32,916 nt of DNA, taken from NCBI RefSeq assembly GCF_004570605.1, contig NZ_SPPB01000014.1, positions 1 to 32,916 of the forward strand, written 5' to 3'. Numbering within the stretch: position 1 is the stretch's first letter; each line of letters opens with the position of its first letter. Positions 1 through 9,316 of this stretch are shown one piece after another. The notes beneath the pieces were generated by a model, which had not been told where the DNA came from, did no database searches, and saw only the letters and a list, made by a program, of their open reading frames with translations. This stretch comes from Granulicatella sp. WM01. GTDB taxonomy: Bacteria > Bacillota > Bacilli > Lactobacillales > Aerococcaceae. A program made the translations under genes and the position numbers.

Positions 1-57
1 GGCTTTGATGACGTTATATTTTTTTATTTCATTCACTGTTAATTCTATCCTTTTCAT
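1..57 (-). CDS. Partial IS transposase, N-terminal 19 codons
   Basis: On the minus strand an open frame begins at ATG 57-55 and reads MKRIELTVNEIKKYNVIKA before leaving the window. The lysine-rich start with a motif like 'VNE-KKY-VIK' resembles the beginning of IS1202/ISNCY-type transposases. That identification rests on only 19 residues and on memory of the family. Support comes from the 16-bp sequence just upstream (71-86), which recurs inverted beside the transposase 3' end at the right edge of the window, as expected for terminal repeats of one IS type. Ribosome binding is weak (TAGAG). It could instead be a chance open frame. Confidence 0.35.
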   Translation of the reverse strand, partial: MKRIELTVNEIKKYNVIKA

Positions 58-70
58 ATCTCTAGTTTAT

Positions 71-97
71 CATTTTGGGACATTTTGTCATTCGATT
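71..97. repeat. Putative IS terminal inverted repeat (left copy)
   Basis: CATTTTGGGACATTTT (71-86) is followed by GTCATTCGATTA. The reverse complement of the same 16 bp, and of most of the flanking AATCGA..ATGA, lies at 32559-32585 near the other window edge. A related ACATTCGATTG copy sits at 115-125. This pattern fits terminal and subterminal transposase-binding sites of one IS type. Confidence 0.55.
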
Positions 98-154
98 ACT
101 TTAAGACATTATCACATTCGATTGATAAAGCTATGTATTTTTTTCAAAAACCTC

Positions 155-183
155 TTGACAACAAGAGCATAAAAAAATATAAT
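155..183 (+). promoter_or_regulatory. Promoter of tRNA-Arg
   Basis: A perfect -35 box TTGACA (155-160) and a perfect -10 box TATAAT (178-183) are separated by 17 bp, with the tRNA 5' end 12 nt downstream. This is a consensus vegetative sigma-factor promoter, as expected for a stable RNA. Confidence 0.9.
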
Positions 184-195
184 AATAAATGTCTT

Positions 196-269
196 GTTTC
201 AGTAGCTCAGCAGGATAGAGCATTCGCCTTCTAAGCGAACGGTCGGGGGTTCGAATCCCTCCTGAAACG
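196..269 (+). tRNA. tRNA-Arg (anticodon TCT)
   Basis: The 74-nt cloverleaf has acceptor arms GTTTCAG (196-202) and CTGAAAC (262-268) with a G discriminator. The D arm is AGCTC..GAGC, and the anticodon stem TTCGC/GCGAA surrounds loop CTTCTAA with anticodon TCT, which decodes AGA/AGG. The T arm contains GGTTCGAATCC. CCA is not encoded. A consensus promoter sits directly upstream. The 3' end is followed by mobile-element sequence rather than by an immediate terminator. Confidence 0.95.
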
Positions 270-303
270 TAAATATAGTTGATTTATCAATGTTTATAAT
301 GGG

Positions 304-325
304 TTTGTCCATATTTTGTCCATAT
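304..325. repeat. Tandem 11-bp direct repeat next to the tRNA
   Basis: TTTGTCCATAT occurs twice in immediate succession (304-314 and 315-325), 35 nt past the tRNA-Arg 3' end. Two identical 11-bp units at one-helical-turn spacing beside a tRNA resemble arm-type integrase sites of integrative elements. No integrase gene is in the window, so this is a possible relic only. Confidence 0.6.
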
Positions 326-349
326 AGTTGTTATGATTAACAACTATAT
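322..349. terminator. AT-rich hairpin, possible weak terminator
   Basis: ATATAGTTGTT (322-332) pairs with AACAACTATAT (339-349) around a 6-nt loop: 11 perfect pairs, followed on the plus strand by TTTTATTTATAT. It could end transcription from the tRNA-Arg promoter or of the opposing transposase remnant. The stem is almost entirely A/T, so termination strength is uncertain. Confidence 0.4.
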
Positions 350-919
350 TTTATTTATATTTGAAATAGCCTCACGCTCATTATTAATCTCATTCTCAAA
401 TGCTTGTTTTCTCTCTTTTACGGTTTCAATAATAACATTTCTAAATTTATTTTTATTGGCATTAGCTTTGATGTGTGTAGAATCAGTAAATAAAGCTGTA
501 CCAGAAACTAAATTATGTTGGATAGCTTGAGTTAAAATTTCTGTAAAAATATTTTCGAAAACAGTTGTATCTTTAAAACGACGGATATAATTTTGAGAAA
601 ATGTAGAATAGTGAGGGGCAGATTTGGAAAAAGGTAAATTTAAAAACAATCTAAATGCCACATCTGTTTCTGTACGTTTAATAGTTTCACGCATTGATTT
701 TATGCCATAGAGGTCTTTTAAGAAAACCAATTTGAATAATAAAATAGGGTCTAAGCTGTTGCGTCCTGAATGGTGACTGTAATATGGAGAGGTTAAGTCA
801 TAAATAAAAGAAAAATCAATATGTTTATCTATTTTTCTAAGTAAATGATTTTCTGGGACAAGTTGCGACAACGTAAAAAGAATAAATTCGTCTTGTGGCG
901 AGTTACCTTGATAGAACAT
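344..919 (-). pseudogene. IS1182-family transposase, 3'-truncated remnant
   Basis: The 191-residue protein matches the N-terminal half of IS1182-family DDE transposases. It has a 'LVPENHLLRKIDKHID' start region, then a segment with Y..GIKSMRETIKRTETDVAFRLF, then 'HYSTFSQNYIRRF', then LFTDSTHIKANANKNK, which contains the first catalytic aspartate. Full family members are roughly 450-550 residues, so the later catalytic D/E part is missing. No other frame continues it before the tRNA. RBS AAAGGA (minus strand) precedes ATG 919 and a TATAAT-like box lies at 944-949. It is a dead IS fragment lying between tRNA-Arg and an orphan terminator, which suggests insertion beside the tRNA and later deletion. 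Confidence 0.85.
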
Positions 920-970
920 AGTAGTTGTATCCTTTCAGTATATATTATAACAGTTAGTGAGGGTAACCTT

Positions 971-1070
971 ATAAAATAAGTGTTATACGAATAGCTTCGT
1001 TCCCTACAAGGTAAGGGAACGAGCAATGTATCATGTACATTGTGGTAAGCCGTATAACAATTTATTTTAT
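971..1070. repeat. 100-nt three-way-junction inverted repeat
   Basis: The outer arms 971-989 and 1051-1070 (ATAAAATAA..TGTTATACG and its complement) pair over 18 positions with one mismatch and one bulge. Inside lie two hairpins. GCTTCGTTCCCT (994-1005) pairs with AGGGAACGAGC (1014-1024). AATGTA (1025-1030) pairs with TACATT (1036-1041). The nested design looks like a small miniature-element or a structured RNA rather than a simple terminator. It lies directly upstream of the transposase remnant and may be part of that IS. Confidence 0.6.
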
Positions 1071-1111
1071 ACGAAAAAAGATTGTTGACAGTTATATTTG
1101 TCGACAGTCTG

Positions 1112-1138
1112 AAGCGATTAGGTCTAATCGCTTTTTTA
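1112..1138 (+). terminator. Orphan rho-independent terminator
   Basis: AAGCGATTA (1112-1120) pairs with TAATCGCTT (1125-1133) around loop GGTC, followed by a T tract. No plus-strand gene ends just before it. The nearest plus-strand transcription unit is tRNA-Arg (196-269), so it may be the original terminator of that unit, displaced by the IS1182 insertion. That last point is inference. Confidence 0.85.
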
Positions 1139-1358
1139 GTATTTTCAGACTTAATATGTTGTTCATGTATATATAGAAATCGTTCACCTATTTTTTCGTG
1201 TGTTTGTTTAGGAAGCAGTCACGAAAGTATAACATACGAGAATTTTTGTGGGTGGCTATAAAATCTAGTTTCATGTGTACTATCTTTAATTGGAGTGCTA
1301 TACAAAATACGCTAGTATAAAGGAATAGAAGGAGTATGATAAAAATAAACATAAATAC

Positions 1359-1387
1359 TTGAAAAAAAATGTAATTCTTGGTAGTAT
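1359..1387 (+). promoter_or_regulatory. Probable groESL promoter
   Basis: TTGAAA (1359-1364) and TAGTAT (1382-1387) are 17 bp apart and lie just upstream of the CIRCE operator. The -10 box matches the consensus at only four of six positions, and an alternative TATAGT sits at 1385-1390 with a 20-bp spacer. The exact start is therefore uncertain. Confidence 0.5.
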
Positions 1388-1397
1388 AGTAGATGTG

Positions 1398-1424
1398 TTA
1401 GCACTCTTTGTATTAGAGTGCCAA
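1398..1424. promoter_or_regulatory. CIRCE operator (HrcA site)
   Basis: TTAGCACTC (1398-1406), a 9-nt spacer and GAGTGCCAA (1416-1424) match the CIRCE consensus with one deviation in the right arm. HrcA binds CIRCE and represses groESL under non-stress conditions. The element lies in the untranslated leader 20 nt before the groES start. An isolated half-site GAGTGCTA also occurs at 1293-1300. No CtsR heptad repeats were seen. Confidence 0.93.
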
Positions 1425-1443
1425 AAGAAAAGGAGGAAAACCT

Positions 1444-3337
<1,894 letters not shown>

Positions 3338-3401
3338 TGAGTAAATTACAGTAGAGAAGGCTGCCAGTACACAATGTTGTGGAGTGAAATAGCTAGGGGA
3401 A

Positions 3402-3431
3402 TGCAAATGATAAATAGGCTTATCATTTGCA
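3402..3431. other. Hairpin downstream of groEL
   Basis: TGCAAATGATAA (3402-3413) and TTATCATTTGCA (3420-3431) form a 12-bp perfect stem with a 6-nt loop, 65 nt past the groEL stop. There is no T tract. It could be a 3' mRNA stabiliser or processing site, or part of a repeat element. Confidence 0.55.
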
Positions 3432-3502
3432 CATGCCAGATATAGCATAACAATATAAGGCAGTTGAATAATCTTATTATATTTAATCATTAAATGAAAC
3501 AA

Positions 3503-3537
3503 AATCAGGCATCTTCAGGCAATGAAGATGCCTGATT
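3503..3537. terminator. Likely groESL terminator hairpin
   Basis: AATCAGGCATCTTCA (3503-3517) pairs perfectly with TGAAGATGCCTGATT (3523-3537) around a 5-nt loop. The 15-bp stem is stable. The plus-strand tail is not T-rich, whereas the minus-strand tail is (TTTTGTTTCATTT). It may therefore act better on the minus strand or stop transcription by stem strength alone. Confidence 0.6.
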
Positions 3538-3540
3538 GCA

Positions 3541-4492
3541 TTGAACACCAATAAAAATAAAATAAAAAAGTTCACTAACACGGTAATTGAGTGAAAAAAA
3601 TTTGTTTTTTAGATAAAACGAAGGGATAGAAAAGGGCATAAACAAACTTACATTAGATAAATCATTATATAATAAATCAAATTGAGATAACTGGTATAGT
3701 TAATACTGTATGCTTAAAATTATATAAACTTCCTATAGGAGTAATTCTTATATTTTAAGTGTAAACAGTTATGCACATGGTTGTTGAAAGCTGATTTAAA
3801 CGTATAAGGTGGGATAGAATGTCATATTGGAGCATGTGATTGTTATGTGCAATGTCAAGAGTTTAATTTTACTGGTGTTTCCAAAGGATAAAAAGTGGTG
3901 GGATAGGTGGAAAAGGATTTTAATGTGGGCTATAAGGAGCATTCGTTTTGTTGCTACTAATCATTTAAAAGGAATATTTTTTTGTTAATAGTAAGCATGG
4001 GTAATGTGTTTTACTATTTATTAGGTATTATGTGCTTTATTTAAGAATCTATGGTATAGGACGAGTTTTTGTATGCTTATTTTTTACTGAAAGAGAGTAT
4101 GTTGTAAGGGGATATAGCACGTTGTGAGTGAGTGAAGTATAGAAAAAAGGATTCTCTTGAGTGAACAGAGCATACCAAAAGAATAAGAGAACACAGAGCA
4201 GATTAGACGGAGTTCTATTTTTGTTAAAAGCGGGGGTTAAGTAGATTGAGCAATACATTGAGCTAGGATAAAATATAATTCAGTCGCATGGCTTAGTGTT
4301 ACGTTTATCCGCTTAATATGATATAGGCGTAGAGTGTCTGGACAGGCACAAAATGGGTAGAATTATGGAAAAAAGCAGGATAGTACGAGGAACAAAAAAC
4401 GATTTTAATGTGTAGAATGACATCACAAATGCATGTTAATGCGTATTTTTGTAAATTTAATAAAAGATTTTTATGGAATAGATAGATCGTAA
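3541..4492. other. About 950 bases with no recognisable gene
   Basis: No open frame here has a credible ribosome binding site or a recognisable product. Both strands are broken by frequent stops. A short motif GATTTTAATGTG occurs twice (near 3916 and 4402), and AATAGTAA/TTACTATT arms flank 3986-4018. It may be a decayed gene, an untranslated leader or an undetected small RNA. Confidence 0.5.
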
Positions 4493-4522
4493 TTGATGTA
4501 TATGTTTTGTTTTTGGTATAAT
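4493..4522 (+). promoter_or_regulatory. Promoter of recJ-apt
   Basis: TTGATG (4493-4498) and TATAAT (4517-4522) are 18 bp apart. The -10 box overlaps an upstream in-frame ATG at 4521, so that ATG cannot be the translation start of this transcript. Initiation must be at 4551, which has RBS GGAGTGGAGA. Confidence 0.8.
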
Positions 4523-4550
4523 GAAGTGGATAAAATGGAGTGGAGAGATT

Positions 4551-6842
4551 ATGGCGAAAACATCACAGTTTATTTGGCAAGCTAAGGCTTTGCCTAGTGA
4601 AGAGTGTATTCAACAATTTAAAGAGGAAACTGGGATGAGTGAATCTTTTGCAACATTGTGTTTGCAAAGGGGAATTACCTCTAAAGAGGACTTAGAAGCG
4701 TTTTTAAATCCTAATTTAGAGCAGTTGCATGATCCTTTTTTAATGTATGATATGCAAAAAGCTGTTCAACGTATTCGAGAGGCTATTGCACGAGGTGAAC
4801 GCATTTTAATTTATGGTGATTATGATGCTGATGGAATGACAAGTACGACAATTCTAGTAGAGGCAGTTGAAATGTTAGGCGGAGACGTCCATTTTTATTT
4901 GCCTAATCGTTTTACAGACGGTTATGGACCGAATAAAGATGTATTTCAATACATGATTGATGTTGAAAAAACGCAATTAATTGTCACTTGTGATAATGGA
5001 GTGGCAGGACATGAGGCTATTGAATGGGCAATGGATCAGGGAGTGGACGTTATTGTTACGGATCATCATGAACTTCCAGAGCATTTGCCACAAGCGTATG
5101 CAATAGTTCATCCCAGACACCCTTTAGGACAGTATCCTTTTGGGGATTTATCTGGTGCTGGTGTTGCATTTAAAGTGGCGTGTGCATTGTTGGAGGATAT
5201 TCCATTAGAAAGTTTAGATATTGTTGCAATCGGAACAGTGGCGGATTTAGTCAGTTTAACAAATGAGAATAGAGTGCTTGTTTCCTATGGGCTTAATCTG
5301 TTAAAGCAGACACAACGTGTGGGATTACTTAAATTATTGGAGAGTATCGGTGTTAGTGCTGATAATATAACAGCAGATACGATAGGGTTTGGTATTGCTC
5401 CACGTTTAAATGCTCTAGGTCGTTTAGATGATGCAACTCCCGGTGTAGAATTGCTAATAACTTTTGATGATGAAGAGGCAGATAAATTAGTTGAACTGCT
5501 TACTCAAAAAAATAATGAACGGAAACATATCGTCGATACTATTGTGCAAGATATTGAACAGAAACTCGTATATCCTTATCCTAATGCCATTGTTTTGGCG
5601 GATGAGAAATGGCATGCAGGTGTATTAGGTATTGTAGCTAGTCGTGTAGTTGAAAAGACAGGGAAACCGACAATTCTTTTACAAATTGACTCTGATACAC
5701 AAATGGCAAAAGGATCAGGAAGAAGTGTAGAAAGTGTCAACTTATATACTCTTTTACAGAACCATTCCCATTTGCTTGAAAAATTTGGTGGGCATCACAT
5801 GGCTGCGGGTATGAGTATTTCTGTAAATAATATTGCACAATTGCAAGAGGCACTAGCTCGTGAAGTGCCTGATGGTACACAAAAAGTGCTTCAGTATGAT
5901 ATGGTGATATCCTCGACTGATTGCACACTAACTCTTATTCATGATATTGAAAAACTAGCACCTTTTGGCATAGATAATCAACGTCCACTTGTGTTGTTAG
6001 AACAAGAAAGTATCACGCAAATGAAAGCAATTGGAACACATGCACAACATCTAAAAGGGGTATGCCAGACATTAGATATAATTTATTTTAATGCACAGCA
6101 GTATATTCCTTTTTTGAAAGATGGTGTTGTTGCTGATTTTATTGCACGCTTGTCAATTAATGAATGGAATGGTTTAGAAAGAGCGCAAGCACAAATTGTT
6201 GATACACGCATTACAGAAGTTCAATTTTTTGACATGCGTTCTACACAAATAAAGCCGGCTATTTTAGAGATACCACAAGCGATATATTTATTTTCAGATA
6301 GTAAATATTATGATTATTTTAGTCCTAAGATTGATAAAAGTAGTCGTGCTGTCTATTATGCTGAACTTAGCGAACAAGATGTTGAAAATGTCGTCTTATT
6401 TGATTGTCCGCAATCATTAAAGGAATTAGAGTGTGCTTTAGCCAAAGTGACGTGCCAAAATGTGTATATACAGGCACACACCCAAGTGAGTGCGTATTTA
6501 ACGGGAATACCGACAAGGCAGCAATTTGCACATTTATATAAAATTCTTTATAATAAGACTGGTTTTTCTATTAAAGACCATTTAGAGCAACTTGTAAGTA
6601 TGACAAAATTAAGTAAAGAGATGCTCATTTTAATGCTTCAAGTTTTTGTGGAGACAGGTGTCATTACCATTGAGCAAGGTTTATTAACTTATCAAGAAGT
6701 ATCTCAAAAACAAAACCTAGAGCAGACAAAACGATTTAAACAACATTTAGAAAAAATAGATATTGAAAAAATATTGTTGTATACACAGTTTAGTCGTATT
6801 AGTGAGCAATTAAAAAATTATGTACGTAAGGAAGAAAAGTAA
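4551..6842 (+). CDS. recJ: Single-stranded-DNA-specific exonuclease RecJ
   Basis: The 763-residue 5'-3' ssDNA exonuclease acts in recombination and mismatch/base-excision repair. The DHH phosphoesterase domain has the manganese-binding motifs [12 protein letters not shown] (about residue 88), a VTCDNG segment and VTDHHE. The DHHA1 domain has the [10 protein letters not shown] motif (about residue 410). An OB-like region follows, then a long C-terminal extension typical of Bacillota RecJ (the B. subtilis type is about 786 residues). The start at 4551 ([10 protein letters not shown]) is preferred because an upstream in-frame ATG lies inside the -10 promoter box. It overlaps apt by one base (TAATG), so the two are translationally coupled. 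Confidence 0.95.
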   Translation: MAKTSQFIWQAKALPSEECIQQFKEETGMSESFATLCLQRGITSKEDLEAFLNPNLEQLHDPFLMYDMQKAVQRIREAIARGERILIYGDYDADGMTSTTILVEAVEMLGGDVHFYLPNRFTDGYGPNKDVFQYMIDVEKTQLIVTCDNGVAGHEAIEWAMDQGVDVIVTDHHELPEHLPQAYAIVHPRHPLGQYPFGDLSGAGVAFKVACALLEDIPLESLDIVAIGTVADLVSLTNENRVLVSYGLNLLKQTQRVGLLKLLESIGVSADNITADTIGFGIAPRLNALGRLDDATPGVELLITFDDEEADKLVELLTQKNNERKHIVDTIVQDIEQKLVYPYPNAIVLADEKWHAGVLGIVASRVVEKTGKPTILLQIDSDTQMAKGSGRSVESVNLYTLLQNHSHLLEKFGGHHMAAGMSISVNNIAQLQEALAREVPDGTQKVLQYDMVISSTDCTLTLIHDIEKLAPFGIDNQRPLVLLEQESITQMKAIGTHAQHLKGVCQTLDIIYFNAQQYIPFLKDGVVADFIARLSINEWNGLERAQAQIVDTRITEVQFFDMRSTQIKPAILEIPQAIYLFSDSKYYDYFSPKIDKSSRAVYYAELSEQDVENVVLFDCPQSLKELECALAKVTCQNVYIQAHTQVSAYLTGIPTRQQFAHLYKILYNKTGFSIKDHLEQLVSMTKLSKEMLILMLQVFVETGVITIEQGLLTYQEVSQKQNLEQTKRFKQHLEKIDIEKILLYTQFSRISEQLKNYVRKEEK

Positions 6843-7357
6843 TGAATATTGAAGAACATATTTTAACTATCCCAGATTTTCCAAAAAAAGGTATTTTATT
6901 CCGTGATACTATGCCCTTAATTGCAAATGGAGAATTATATCAGTATGTCACAAATGAGTTTGCAACGTATGCTAAAGAACAACAAGTAGACGTCGTTATT
7001 GGACCAGAAGCAAGAGGTTTCTTATTTGGTTGTCCTGTTGCACATCAGTTAGGTGTTGGATTTGTTCCAGTACGTAAACAGGGAAAGTTGGCAGGAGAAA
7101 CCATTTCTGTGTCTTATGAATTGGAGTATGGTGAGGCTGTTTTAGAGATGAATACAGGATCAATTAAACCCGGACAGCGTGTATTGATTTGTGATGATTT
7201 GTTGGCAACAGGCGGAACGATTGAAGCGACTATTCAAATAGTAGAAGCACAAGGTGGAATTGTTGCAGGGATTATGTTTATCATTGAATTAACTGGGTTA
7301 AATGGACGTGAGAAATTAAAAGGGTATCCGATTAAATCATTGATTAGTTATGACTAA
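6842..7357 (+). CDS. apt: Adenine phosphoribosyltransferase
   Basis: The 171-residue cytosolic purine-salvage enzyme converts adenine plus PRPP to AMP. Family hallmarks are '[17 protein letters not shown]' at the N-terminus, '[18 protein letters not shown]', '[23 protein letters not shown]', and the PRPP-binding loop [13 protein letters not shown] (about residues 116-128). Length is normal (170-180). Its ATG overlaps the recJ stop codon, the recJ-apt order known from many Bacillota. A strong bidirectional terminator follows 47 nt downstream. Confidence 0.96.
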   Translation: MNIEEHILTIPDFPKKGILFRDTMPLIANGELYQYVTNEFATYAKEQQVDVVIGPEARGFLFGCPVAHQLGVGFVPVRKQGKLAGETISVSYELEYGEAVLEMNTGSIKPGQRVLICDDLLATGGTIEATIQIVEAQGGIVAGIMFIIELTGLNGREKLKGYPIKSLISYD

Positions 7358-7404
7358 TGATAACTAGAATGATACAGGATTTTAAATTGAGGTTTAGGTT
7401 TGCC

Positions 7405-7453
7405 TATCAAAATAGCCAGTAGCAAGTAAGGCTTGCTACTGGCTATTTTGATA
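7405..7453. terminator. Bidirectional terminator between apt and the phosphatase gene
   Basis: A 22-bp perfect stem runs TATCAAAATAGCCAGTAGCAAG (7405-7426) against 7432-7453 around a 5-nt loop. The plus-strand tail is AGTTTTATTTTTT. It separates the convergent recJ-apt operon from the phosphatase gene ending at 7458. Confidence 0.9.
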
Positions 7454-7457
7454 AGTT

Positions 7458-8765
7458 TTATTTTTTCAATAATTCTGCTTTATCTTTACCTAAAAGAATT
7501 GTTTCACGTCCATGTAATAAGATACCTTTGTTTTCATCACGACCTTGTAGGAAGTATAAAGGCGTTTTATCGTATGTGTCTACAGCTTCTTTTGATAATT
7601 TTCCGATACCTTTTTCAGTTGCTTTTAGGCGGTTGAAAATAATACCTGCTTTTAATTCTGGGAAGTCAGATAACATCGCCACATCTCCGTTACTATCTCC
7701 ACCAATTAGGATAGGTTGTTTATTTGCATGTTTAGAAGCAATCCATTTATTAATTGTTTCTGTTTTACCTTTTCCTTGTGTTTGAGAATAGTTACTGTCT
7801 AATTCAGATTGAATAACGCCGTTTGCATCTTTTGCTAAACGCATTGCAGTAACGTTTTCTTTTGGTACATTGTATCCGTATTTGCTACTTGTTGCATAAG
7901 GAATAATAACATCATAATAAGATGCAGAGCAAACGTATACGTCAATGCCGTTTTCCATTAATGTTTTATACAAGTTTTGCATTTCGGCAACGCTACGAAT
8001 ACCGGTTTTGAATTTCACAGATACTTGTCCTGCTTCTCCTTTTAATGTTTCTGGACTCTCCCAAGTTTGATATTCTAATTTGTCGGCTAAAGAGTAATCG
8101 ATAGATTTTGTTGTTAAGGCTTGTACTTCTTCTGATGTGAATCCAGCGAATAAGTAAGTTACCCATGGGTAGCTAATATCTGAACTGAATGAATCTCCAA
8201 CAGCCTCATATAAATAACGTAATTTAGCACTAAAGTCTTTGTATTGGTCGCTTTCTTTAACTGTTTCTAAAGATTGAGAACCTTTCATACCAGAATAGTT
8301 GTTATATAAATAAGTATAATCACTTAATAAGTCTTTAGCGATTTTATCAATGTTGACACTTTGTCCGTCTTTGTTGTTCCATTCAGCAGCAAAGTTATCA
8401 GATGGTAAGTTTTTACGAATAGCTACATCGAATTGCTCAGGTGTCATTTTAAATTCTAAGTTTGAAATTTGGTAAGTGAATGTTGCTTCACCAATATCAT
8501 TGATAATAGTTGTGTTATCCCAATCGAAAACGGCATAAGGTTTGTTATTTGCGTCATAACCTGTACTCAATTTTCCGTTTTCACTAATGATTTTTGTTAA
8601 ACGTTCGTACAATTTATCTTCCCAAACACCACGTTCTAAAGTTACTGCTTGTGTGCTTTGTACAGTAGAACTTGTTTGGTTTGCCTGATTACTTGGTGTT
8701 TGGCAAGCTGTCAATAAAGTTAAAACGGCAGTAGAAGTTAATAAAAATTTCATTGATTTTTTCAT
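7458..8765 (-). CDS. Lipoprotein HAD-family phosphatase (phosphocholine/acid phosphatase-like)
   Basis: From ATG 8765 the protein is 435 residues, with a lipoprotein signal peptide (MKKSMKFLLTSTAVLTLLTAC, lipobox LTAC, Cys21), so it is probably anchored outside the membrane. HAD motif I is FDWDNTTIIND and motif IV is IGGDSNGDVAML. The 'DWDNT..ND..EA...YQ' context resembles secreted phosphorylcholine phosphatases (PF12710 group). That specificity is inferred, not shown. A frame-extended start at 8879 is rejected because it lies about 5 nt from the predicted transcription start. The chosen start has RBS AAGGAG 12 nt upstream. It could release phosphate together with choline or ethanolamine from head groups, feeding the nearby eut system (speculative). 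Confidence 0.8.
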   Translation of the reverse strand: MKKSMKFLLTSTAVLTLLTACQTPSNQANQTSSTVQSTQAVTLERGVWEDKLYERLTKIISENGKLSTGYDANNKPYAVFDWDNTTIINDIGEATFTYQISNLEFKMTPEQFDVAIRKNLPSDNFAAEWNNKDGQSVNIDKIAKDLLSDYTYLYNNYSGMKGSQSLETVKESDQYKDFSAKLRYLYEAVGDSFSSDISYPWVTYLFAGFTSEEVQALTTKSIDYSLADKLEYQTWESPETLKGEAGQVSVKFKTGIRSVAEMQNLYKTLMENGIDVYVCSASYYDVIIPYATSSKYGYNVPKENVTAMRLAKDANGVIQSELDSNYSQTQGKGKTETINKWIASKHANKQPILIGGDSNGDVAMLSDFPELKAGIIFNRLKATEKGIGKLSKEAVDTYDKTPLYFLQGRDENKGILLHGRETILLGKDKAELLKK

Positions 8766-8804
8766 GGGTTTGTGTATCTCCTTAAATGATAATAAAATAA
8801 TATT

Positions 8805-8814
8805 CAACGCGTTG
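8805..8814. promoter_or_regulatory. Possible operator palindrome in the phosphatase leader
   Basis: CAACGCGTTG is a perfect 10-bp palindrome in the 119-nt untranslated leader of the phosphatase gene. It is unusual in this AT-rich context. No specific regulator is recognised. Confidence 0.25.
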
Positions 8815-8890
8815 TACCAATTAACAATTAAGTTGCTTCTATGCAAACGAAAGACACGCCATTGTTCTTTCACTGTCAATGATACTCCTC

Positions 8891-8919
8891 ATTATAGGGT
8901 AAAGCGATTTCCTTTTCAA
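8891..8919 (-). promoter_or_regulatory. Promoter of the phosphatase gene
   Basis: On the minus strand TTGAAA (8919-8914) and TATAAT (8896-8891) are 17 bp apart. The predicted start near 8884 leaves a 5' leader of about 119 nt before ATG 8765. Confidence 0.82.
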
Positions 8920-9270
8920 GTGATTATTTTATTATTTGTGTAAATTTTATGCTATTCTCATTTTAAAAGAAAAATCTGATTCTAATAAGGTAAATTTTAT
9001 AAATCATAGGTTTAAATATTGCTATTTTTATTAATATGGCATATTGAGTAATCCTTGGCTAGATTAACAATATGATAAAGAGGAGAAATTAAAAGTGATA
9101 AGGTCTACTGTTATCATTTGAGACATCTTGTTGAAAGGTGTTGTTAGTTTAAAGAGCAGTGTATTCGATATATGCTTTTGAATATAAAAGATATATGCAA
9201 GATATTAAAAACGGGATAGTTATTTTGAGATAGTTGTTGAAACAAAGTAGGCATTTTAAAAAAACTAGAC
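8920..9270. other. AT-rich intergenic stretch, nothing recognised
   Basis: This lies between the phosphatase promoter and the ATPase terminator. No open frame with a ribosome binding site, no RNA motif and no clear repeat was seen. Confidence 0.5.
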
Positions 9271-9314
9271 AAAAAAAGCAATAGACCTCTAAACTAGAGA
9301 TTTATTGCTTTTTT
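9271..9314. terminator. Terminator of the P-type ATPase gene
   Basis: AAAAAAAGCAATA (9271-9283) pairs with TTATTGCTTTTTT around an inner CTCTA/TAGAG stem. T tracts are present on both strands, so it can work bidirectionally. It begins 3 nt after the ATPase stop. Confidence 0.88.
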
Positions 9315-9316
9315 AT

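Noticed and set aside
333-530. 65-aa plus-strand frame opposite the IS1182 transposase
   Set aside because: It has no credible RBS and is a hydrophobic shadow of the transposase frame.
4049-4258. 69-aa minus-strand frame in the groEL-recJ gap
   Set aside because: It has no recognisable domain and no convincing RBS; its length is within chance expectation for AT-rich DNA.
4521-4550. Upstream in-frame ATG as the recJ start
   Set aside because: It overlaps the TATAAT -10 box of the only good promoter and has no RBS. ATG 4551 has GGAGTGGAGA upstream.
8766-8879. N-terminal extension of the phosphatase lipoprotein to ATG 8879
   Set aside because: The predicted transcription start is only about 5 nt away, and the extension would bury the lipoprotein signal peptide.
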